Part shown: in pieces, positions 56,515-64,000 of the stretch
Layout of the letters: every line of letters starts with the position of its first letter
Numbering within the stretch: position 1 is the stretch's first letter
DNA from: Hemileia vastatrix
Taxonomy: Eukaryota > Basidiomycota > Pucciniomycetes > Pucciniales > Zaghouaniaceae
NCBI GenBank assembly: GCA_030280995.1
Contig: JASXTE010000015.1
Location: 19,827,001 to 19,891,000, forward strand
Reading direction: 5' to 3'
Length of the DNA stretch: 64,000 nt
Made by a program: the position numbers and the translations under genes
Notes under the pieces: model-generated
What the model was told of the DNA's origin: nothing
The model's input: the letters and a program-made list of their open reading frames with translations, nothing else
Database searches by the model: none

Positions 56515-57081
56515 GTGCTACAGTAGCTTATAATCGTACTCGTGACTCAAAATCATCAAGTAGTAGTCATAAAAAGAAGAAAAATCTAAAAGGTGGATTA
56601 GATACTCGTCAAACTTGGATTCTTAAAAAGAAACAACTCTATCGAATGAGAGGCAAAGAAGATGTAAGCATCATCTCTCTATAACTTGTCTATCTTTTTC
56701 TTTCTCTCACCCCCCTTGTTATTACAATTATTAATCAACCTCTTTTTTTTTCCTTTTTTTTTTCTCTCTCCCTCTCTCTCTCCATTTTTTTTTTTACTTT
56801 ATTTTCTTTCATCTCTTTCATTTTTCAATTTTTTTTTCATTTTTTTCATTTTTTTATTTTTATTTTTTCATTCTATACATTTATATTCATTTATTTTGAT
56901 TTCATTTCATTTTTCATTCTTATTTTTATTTTTTCAATTTTATACAATTTTTATCATTTTTTATCAATTTTTTTTTTTTTTTGATGTTTCATTTCTTTCA
57001 TTTGACTCTTTTTTTTTTTTTTAATCGCAGGTCCCCAGAGACTCAAAATTCACTGGACGAAAAAGAAAACCAAGGTTTTAA
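55471..57081 (+). CDS. BUD23: 18S rRNA (guanine-N7) methyltransferase Bud23
   Basis: Six exons: 55471-55503, 55603-55819, 55879-55975, 56057-56265, 56329-56663, 57031-57081; 313 residues, all GT...AG and in frame. MRPEHQAPPQI, then YYN and NSRI, LLDIGCGSGLSG (SAM site), GFDIS.SML, DIGQGF.LRPG.FDG, ISVLQWLCNAD, VFQFYPE, GFGGGLVVDYPNS and WILKKKQLYRMRGKEDVPRDSKFTGRKRKPRF follow the family from end to end. Bud23 with Trm112 methylates a guanine of 18S rRNA in the small-subunit pathway. An Asp/Asn run (7 Asp, 12 Asn, from microsatellites) lengthens the linker before the C-terminal basic tail. The last intron (56664-57030) is T-rich and unusually long (367 bases). Splicing it restores the family C-terminus. 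Confidence 0.93.
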
Positions 57082-57567
57082 AATAAAAAACCCCCCCTTT
57101 CCCCCCGAATATCCATTCATCATTTCATATCACTGGTTATTTTCAATAAAGTATCTATGTATGACATGTAAGACAAAAAAAAAAAAAAAAAAAAAAGCTT
57201 AACTTGAAATTCAGTAGCAAAGTAAAATCATAATAAGAGATTTTTCATTTTATAAAAAAAAAAATTAAATTGACATGGTATTTTATAACTTTGATGGGGG
57301 AGAATGATAGTGATGAGGTAAAGATGGGCGTAGGAAATGATTGATTGATTATTTCTCAAGTTGGGTGATGATGTGGGAATGTCTTTGTCGTCTAATATTT
57401 GATTGAGAGCATGTACTGTCGTTATCCTAACTCTCTAAAAGAATTGAAAATGAAAAAAACGTCATTTTGCTAGCTGAGCCTAATATTATCCCCAGTTGCT
57501 TGTTTCATTTTCCCTATTAATCCGGATGGACACTTTAATGAACACATGTACGTCTCATCACTGTCAC
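57082..57567. other. BUD23 3' region
   Basis: C and A tracts, including a 23-base A run (57175-57197). No gene is seen. Confidence 0.6.
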
Positions 57568-58623
57568 TGTCAACCTAGATATTACCAGGACTGAGTGAAA
57601 ATTGCTTATAATTTAGGCTAAACACATTTAGTACACATGGGAGCAATCATTTTTTTTTTTTTTTTTTATTTCTTACAATCTCACCCAGCTAGGGGCATGA
57701 AGGCATGGTTAACTAATTGGCTAGGTGCAAGTGGGGAGTAATGAATGTAATGAGTTAGGCAACAACAGAGCAATTGAAAAGATGACAAGGGGGGCAACCA
57801 GGTGGCTTGAGAACACAGATGGGGATGCCAAGGGGGGGGGAGGGTAATCCTCGAGGGGTCGTGGTTTGATGGGCAGGGTTTTTCAAGAATGTAAGGGGAG
57901 TGGAATTCCGCAGCTGACCCAAGTGAATGACCAAGCACGATCGTCCAGATAATGGGTGGTTGAATAAGTGGGGTGGTTGACAAAGTGGGGTGGGTTCTCC
58001 TGCCTTCATGCACGTGTCCATCCATTGTAGGTTGCTGAGGGAGAATAGAGACATTGTGGGGATAACAAGACATCAACACCAACATGAAAACAATTGTGCC
58101 AACCATGGGCGAAGGGGTGTGGTTAAAAAGGGGAGGAGGCAGCAGGGATTCAAACCCACAACACACAAGTCAATGTAACAAGCTGCCATCCAGGTGATGA
58201 TCTAACCACATAGACCATCTCACCCTTGGGAATAATAAATAAAGGTACACAAGTTGTATACATAAGTGAAATTAATGATTAAACACAATATATGCCATTA
58301 TAATACCTTATATACATGCATATATCCATCTTTTATAGGTCTTATGCACTTAATATTAAGCTGGAATATGTCAGGGTAATCTTAAGAGCCTTAAATATAA
58401 GGCTACATAATTTTTAAGTAGACTTAAAGCTGTTGTTTTCATTATTTTATGTAAAAAACAAGAAATGCACTTTAAATCACTTAAAAGTTGAATATATATG
58501 CGCTATATAAATTTAATAATATTAAAAATGCAGTTTGACAGATCGATTTGTCTTAATTAGGACTAATTGATTGGGTTATTCAAATGCTTTTTAAAAAAAA
58601 AACCCTGTTTCCAAAATTTTTAT

Positions 58624-58657
<34 letters not shown>

Positions 58658-58817
58658 TTAATTTAATTTAATTTAATTATTTTTTTATGCTAGAAATGGC
58701 TTCTTTGTAACTGGCCACACACTGCCTGCAAAATAATCCCATGTGAATAGCTTCATTTTTATCAAGGTTAGCATTTTTCATGCTATAATTACCCCCACAT
58801 TGTACACCTGCTATGGG
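57568..58817 (+). repeat. Family-C LTR C3, 3' truncated
   Basis: It starts TGTCAACCTAGATATTACCA and follows solo LTR C1 up to about its position 2270, then stops. A SINE (57648-58227) is inserted in it. A T tract of 28 (58625-58652) sits where C2 has 51 A. Confidence 0.7.
57648..58227 (-). mobile_element. tRNA-derived SINE, about 580 bp
   Basis: On the minus strand it begins AAGGGTGAGATGGTCTATGT. An A box (TGGTCTATGTGGTTA, 58203-58217) and a B box (GGGTTTGAATCCC, 58145-58157) form a tRNA-like RNA polymerase III promoter. It ends in a poly-A tail (T run on the plus strand, about 57650-57667). GGGAGCAAT (57639-57647) and GGGAATAAT (58228-58236) flank it as an imperfect target duplication. The uninterrupted copies C1 and C2 continue straight through this place. 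The 161-codon frame inside is not a gene. Confidence 0.75.
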
Positions 58818-58904
58818 GTATGGTAGCAGTGTCAGCACTTTGTCCAGAGTGAACTGGAGTTAGATGCTTTGGCTGAACCATAGCTTAAATACTAAAACTA
58901 TGTA
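58818..58904. other. Short unassigned spacer
   Basis: Between the broken end of C3 and the Tc1 element A terminus. Nothing recognised. Confidence 0.5.
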
Positions 58905-59095
58905 CAGTGGGGTGACAAAAGGTTGAGTCTGATATTGGAGGTTGTTTTGAACTTGCCCCATCTTTGTCAGTTTACTTCAGCACAACAATAATCTCTGCCA
59001 CCATCATTTTTTTTTTTTTTTTTTTTTTTTTGTATTTTGTATTTTGATTTTGCACCCTTCTTTCTTCAATAGTAAGTTTCTTTTTATTTGTTATC

Positions 59096-59139
<44 letters not shown>

Positions 59140-59189
59140 ATTTTAAACTTCTCAAATGAATTTGTTTTTCTTTCCTGAAATTGTTTTAG

Positions 59190-61408
59190 ATGGCGAGCAA
59201 GAAAACTGCAAAAAAAAGTACTATACAACTGAAGAAAAAGCTACAGTTGTCTGGTTAGTGAGCAAGGGAATCTCTACAAGAAATGTAGCATCTTTATTAG
59301 AAATGCCTCAAACATTTGTATCTTCCATTATGTCAAGATACCATCAGAGGGACACAGTCCAAACTCCAAAACCAAAGGGGTGCCCCCTTGAAAATGACTG
59401 ACAGAGATCTTTGGCAGCTTGCACATGTGCTAATAAAAACTAATCCAAAAGCAACATTAGCTGAAATAACTGACTCACTGTCTGCTAATGTTTCTTGCCA
59501 AACTGTCCAAAGACATGCACATGAGCTTGGATTTCACTGCTGAGTTGCTGCTGAAAAACCATACTTAAACAAAACTCACAAGCAAAAGAGACTTGCATTT
59601 TCTAAGGATCACTTAAGCTGGACTGTGGATGATTGGAAAAGGGTTATTTTCTCAGATGAATCAAGTTTTGAGATTTGAAAGAAGTCAAAAAAAAAAAAAA
59701 AAAAAAACATGAGTGTGGCAAAAGAATGGTCAACAATTTCAGGAGGAGATGTGTCAGCCAGGCTGTTCCAGGAGCCCAGTAAATATACATACAAATTTAT
59801 TGAGGACATAATATTTTCAGCTTATGTATTTAAATTTAATTTATATTACATAATTTATTATATAAATATTTTATTTTATAAGTGAAATAAATTTTATATT
59901 AATTTTATTATCATATAAATTAAGTATACATCAATTAAATTATTATATTCCATATAAAGGAACACATTTTTTATGTATTCAATAAATAAATAATTAATTA
60001 CAATTTTATAATATAATTACTTCCTTTTAATTATCTTATATTGTAATTACATTAATTATTTAATTTAAATATATAATTAAAAACTTTTCATATAAACTAT
60101 TATCCATAATTAGTGGCGCTTTTTTGACCCTTAATTGTGTCAATGATATATTAAATAATTTAAAAAGCTTATTTAATAAAATAGTATTATAAGTTCTCAA
60201 TTTAAATTAATTAATTGTTTCATTTAAACTAGTTATTTAATTACATAGTTAAAACAATTAATTAATATTAATTTACACTGAATTAAATTGATTACATACC
60301 TTGTTGCGTCAAAACATTTTATTTGTTTCACTTAAAAAAATCTGAAAACATAATGTAATACTTGTTTTGAATTATTTTTCCCATAGTTCTTATGTCACAG
60401 GGTTGTTTAATTACTCATGATTTTTAATTAACTGATTTGGGAATTTATGGTGGGAGATTTATTTTCTTAATTGGGATTCTTATTATTTTTGTATATTTTT
60501 CTCTCAATTACTATGTTACAAGTATTCTCTTTGTTCTTCTTGTTTTATCTCATTACCATTTTGTATACAGTCATTTGTAGCGCTTTAGAGGTCCCATTGA
60601 CTATAAAAAGGCCTTGGTAAACCCCTTTTGCCTCATCAGTTATTACTCAACATATTTTAAATACACTCTATTATATTTTATTAATTATTGTAGCGTGTCA
60701 ATCCTCTCCAATATTAATTACAATATTATAAGGTTACTATAAGAATATTTAATTATTTAAGAGTTGTTAAGAGAGCAAAGAGTAAATAAAACACTTACTA
60801 GTATAAGCCATACAAACCTTGTCCTCCCTTCTTGTCTATTAGTCAACTATTTTATGGCCCATCTTTTCTCTTTTCCCTCTATCTTCTTCCTCTCCTTAGT
60901 CTCCTTCTTTCTACTCTTCCTTTTTCTCCATCTTCTAGACAAAATGGCTGACAAGATGATTCAACCAGATTTTAGAAGTGGAAACAGATCAGTTATGGTC
61001 TGGGGTGCTTTTTTTAACACTATAAAAGCACCTCTCACATTTCTTCCTCAAAACCAATGGAAATCAACTGATTTTGTTCTGAATGTTTACATGGATACCC
61101 TTCTGCCTTTTCTTGCTAAGCATGATCCAACTTGAAAACTCATCTTAAAGGAAGATAATTCTCCAATCCACACATCTCTTCATTTTAAAAACTATAGATC
61201 AAAAGAAAACATTCATAAAATGGAAAATTGGCCTTCTCAATCTCTAGATTTGAACCCTATAGAAAATGTATGGCATAAACTCAAAACTACCATTCAAGAC
61301 TTTTATCAGCCAAAAAATATCAACCAGATGAAGATTGCACTCAAGATGACTTGGGAGAGCTTTCCTGATAGTTTTCTAGAAAATTTAATGGCATCAATGC
61401 TATCTTGA
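59190..61408 (+). pseudogene. Tc1-type transposase A
   Basis: From ATG 59190: an N-terminal helix-turn-helix (TTEEKATVVWLVSKGISTRNVASLL), a second DNA-binding part (KATLAEITDSL), FSDESSFE (first Asp, near 59655), then past the nested LTR VMVWGAFFNT, EDNSPIH (second Asp, near 61153) and LNPIENVWHKLK (Glu, near 61261), ending 61406-61408. Frameshifts near 59210 and 59385, an expanded A tract (59689-59707), several stops (TGA 59541, TGA 61132) and the LTR disable it. All three catalytic acids are still visible. Confidence 0.85.
59751..60953 (+). repeat. Solo LTR B2, TSD AGATG
   Basis: The 1203-bp unit starts TGTCAGCCAGGCTGTTCCAG and ends AATGGCTGACA. AGATG flanks it (59746-59750 and 60954-60958). 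A TATA box is at 60602-60609. It interrupts the Tc1 transposase gene; the frame continues on the far side. Confidence 0.88.
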
Positions 61409-61776
61409 ATGGAGTTTGTTGTCAAGGCACATGGTGGAACCACCCCATGGTGACTGAAAACAAAATATTTTTTTTCTCTGTGAGTTTTTATTATTTTCAA
61501 ATTCTGTTTGGTGAAAATTTTCATTATTCTATCCAAACTATCTAATGGTATTTTTTTCATATTTTTTTAGATGTTTCCTCACTGACTTGAAATATTAAGC
61601 CACAAGAAAGCTGTAAATCTATATGGGGAAACTATTTATTTTCATTTTCTTTGCTATTATATTCTTATTCTAGAGTCTCTATTCTATCATATATCAAAGT
61701 TTTATAGATGTTGAATAAAAGGTTTATGAGTAATAAATAAATGAATTCAGACTCAACCTTTTGTCAAGGTACTGTA

Positions 61777-62340
61777 CATAATGAAAAATCACTAAGAATG
61801 TTAAGTACCCTGCATAACACCCCTTCCCCCCCCTGCATAGTGATCTCCCCACCACCAATCACTATGCAATATTGGGGGTGGACTTGCTAGCAAGTCCTCA
61901 GCCTGAACTCAGATGGAACTCAGATGGAACTCAGACTGAACTCATACTGAAACCATACTGAACTCTACTTGAACACCCACCTAAAACTGTTCTGCTGAGT
62001 GGTGTTCATCCCTGATTGTATGGCTTCTTTATCAATAGTTCAATGTGTGTTCAATCTGTGGTGAGTTTGGGTCCAAGGTTGCGGACTCGCTAGCAAGTCA
62101 AGCCCCCATATTGTGTGGTGAATGATGTGAAAATTCACAATGAAATAGAAAAGACAGAAGACACTGGAGAATGAAAGAAAAAACAAACAAAAAAAATAAT
62201 AATAAACACCTAGTAGATGACAATGTTGATCATGCCACACATTTGGGCCCAGATTCTTTGTTAATAATTGAGATATCTGATCTTAAGATGATACCCATTC
62301 AATAATAATTTCTTTTCTGTGGACCTGCTAATTAAGAAAA
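61777..62340. other. Spacer with short repeats
   Basis: Includes diverged repeats of GAACTCAGATG (about 61905-61970), a perfect 18-bp palindrome GGACTTGCTAGCAAGTCC (61880-61897) and a near copy at about 62083-62100. Possibly the 3' end of the copia element; no gene is seen. Confidence 0.5.
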
Positions 62341-64000
62341 TAAAAATCCCAATCTACATGTATACATGTTTTGTCAGAGGGATTATCAGTAGCTTCTACA
62401 ATAGCACCCTTGTTGTTGCAGAATAGCTTTGTTGGCCCATGACAAAGTTCCATCTTGGAAAGACGATTACTCATTCATAATTCTTGTCTTATTACATTCA
62501 ACATAGCCATAATCTCTGAGTGGGAGGGAAGCTGTAGCAACCCATGATTTCCTCTTAGACTGCCATAGAATTTAACAGTTATTGATTAGCAAGGCATAAC
62601 CTCTGGTAGCCCTCACAAAATCACCACCCCATGTAGCATCACAATATACTTTGGTTTTAGGTGTATTATTAAGTGAAGGAAAAATATGGAACTTCATATC
62701 CTTGGTGAATTGTAGATACCTGAGCAGATGGTTAAGAGCTCACCATTTGGGTTCACCTGGTCTTTCTGAATAGCATTCCAGGAAATTAACCAGACATGAA
62801 AGATCTGGCCTGGATCCAGCCACAATATAGGATAGGGAGCCAATAATGGATAAGAATTTCATTGGGTCAATAGGGGCATTTGTTTTGTCCTGGAGAGAGA
62901 CTAAAGAGAGAATAGCCAGAAATGATGAATGAGAGGTTAGGCTTACTAAATTGTTTTCATGAAGAATCTTGTTCACAAGTCTAGGTTGATGAATTGTGAA
63001 ACCCCAGTTGCATCTGGAAAGTGCTAAACCCACTATGGAAGAGATACCATCAGACCATTTCACATGTCAATGTTTATCTACATCCTGTTCCAACTCCTGA
63101 AATACCACATTATCACTTACAACTACCACCCTGTCATCTATATGTGTATACATAATATACTCTTATAGCCTGTTTTTGATAACACATAAACACTAGCATC
63201 CTGGTTGCTGGATTGATAACCAAGCTTCAAAAGAATGCTGCTTAGGTGTTTTCACCAGCACATAGCTGCATGTTGAGTGCCATACAGAGCCTTCTTCAGT
63301 ATGGATACATAATCTGAGGTGTTCAATTCAAAACCTTCAGGTTGTTTAACATAGATTTCTTCATCCAGAGGGCTATCTAAGTATGCTTCTGTGACATTAA
63401 AGGTATGAATAGGCCAGTTATAAGTTGTTGCCAATATCAGCATCAACAAGAGAGAAGCAAATGTAGCCTTTGGGGCAAACATATCATTAAAGTCAATACC
63501 CTCTATCTGTTTGAATCCCTGCACTAAAAACCTCACTTTGTGTCTGATAATCTTACCAAATTCATCTTGCTTTAAAGAGAACACCTATCTGGCTCCTGTA
63601 ATGTTTTTTTCCAGGCAGAAGTGGAACAAGATCCCATACACCCATATTTTTCATGTTATCCAGTTCATTTTTGCATGCTACTTTCCAATTTTATGCATCT
63701 GCACTTTTCATGGCCTGCTTAAAGGTACAATGGTAGCCTGTCAGATAAGTCCAATGGATTATTTGAAATATATTAAACCATTGTATCTTGTTCAGCAATT
63801 GTTTCTTCTTCAGTGAAATCACCAAAAACGTAGCATATTAAGCTCATTCAGCAAGGTGGAGAGCACATCTAAGTCCAAGGAATTGATTGCATTAAGCTTC
63901 AATTTGGAGGATGGTTGTTTCCCTTTTCAATCATGGAGAGAAAATATAATAGTCCACAAAGCTGCCTTACCCTGCTGAAATCTAGCTTCATGTCTAGTCC
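62341..64000 (-). pseudogene. Ty1/copia pol fragment (RT and RNase H)
   Basis: On the minus strand, running in from the right edge: a connector (NMGVWDLVP), then reverse transcriptase (RHKVRFLVQGFKQIEGIDFND..FAP, FNVTEAYLDSPLDEEIYVKQPEGF), a decayed catalytic site (HIDD near 63145 instead of YVDD), a thumb/RNase H region (SIIGSLSYIVAGSRPDLS) and RNase H (YCDATWGGD..R, near 62635). Stops and frameshifts are frequent. No LTR was recognised for it within the window. Confidence 0.8.

Larger units (their letters stand above)
58905..61774 (+). mobile_element. Tc1-type element A with nested solo LTR
   Basis: Inverted ends CAGTGGGGTGACAAAAGGTT (58905) and the inverse of CAGTACCTTGACAAAAGGTT (61774) are flanked by TA (58903-58904 and 61775-61776). 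Without the nested LTR it is about 1.66 kb, normal for Tc1. A decayed transposase gene lies within. Confidence 0.88.

Noticed and set aside
57681..58166. 161-codon minus-strand frame
   Set aside because: It lies wholly inside the SINE, has no family resemblance, and the SINE interrupts an LTR.

Overview
The window looks like repeat-rich nuclear DNA of a basidiomycete fungus, most likely a rust (Pucciniales). The signs are short spliceosomal introns, fungal-type conserved genes, Ty3/gypsy chromoviruses, PIF/Harbinger, Tc1 and CACTA transposons, and a Tet-like dioxygenase of a type I associate with rusts. Species cannot be fixed from sequence alone; a large-genome rust is a guess. Only four host genes are visible in 64 kb. 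The rest is transposons nested in transposons, in AT-rich, CpG-poor DNA.

Layout. 1-23860 is a stack of LTR elements. At the left edge lies the 5' part of a minus-strand element (gag remnant 1-957, leader, LTR from 1556). That LTR holds a solo LTR (1690-3190, TSD GTCTC) and another LTR (3526-4762). A minus-strand LTR (4763-23860 overall) holds two complete gypsy elements: element 1 (5155-14326, TSD CATTC, intact 2055-codon frame) and element 2 (14625-22993, TSD CTTAA, decayed, with a textbook -1 frameshift signal and a spliced antisense gene). 23861-33708 holds a large arrestin-related adaptor gene (minus) and a divergent tetraspanin gene (plus), then an AAAAG satellite. 33709-45251 is a decayed relative of element 1 (element 3). 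Its 5' LTR is interrupted by Harbinger-1 (33971-40092), which carries a transposase, a Tet-like 2OG-Fe(II) dioxygenase and a SANT/MYB-like gene. 45291-51877 holds an opposing LTR, a Tc1 relic split by an LTR, and a shorter inverted Harbinger copy (Harbinger-2) that retains the dioxygenase and MYB parts. 52294-57081 holds two divergent methyltransferase genes, HPM1-like (minus) and BUD23 (plus). Their short shared upstream region has been split by a CACTA element. 57568-64000 holds an LTR with a tRNA-derived SINE in it, a Tc1 element with a solo LTR in its transposase gene, and a minus-strand Ty1/copia pol fragment.

Most promising observations: (1) a Harbinger-type transposon carrying a Tet/JBP-like dioxygenase, seen in two copies; (2) element 2's LTR divergence and several of its stop codons are dominated by CpG transitions, the signature a methylation or RIP-like defence leaves; (3) a spliced antisense gene downstream of pol in element 2; (4) a small spliced protein frame (ORF1) overlapping the gag-pol frame of element 1, with its intron recognisable in three copies; (5) a divergent pair of ribosome-modifying methyltransferases. 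No tRNA, rRNA or CRISPR was found. All alignments and counts were made by eye.
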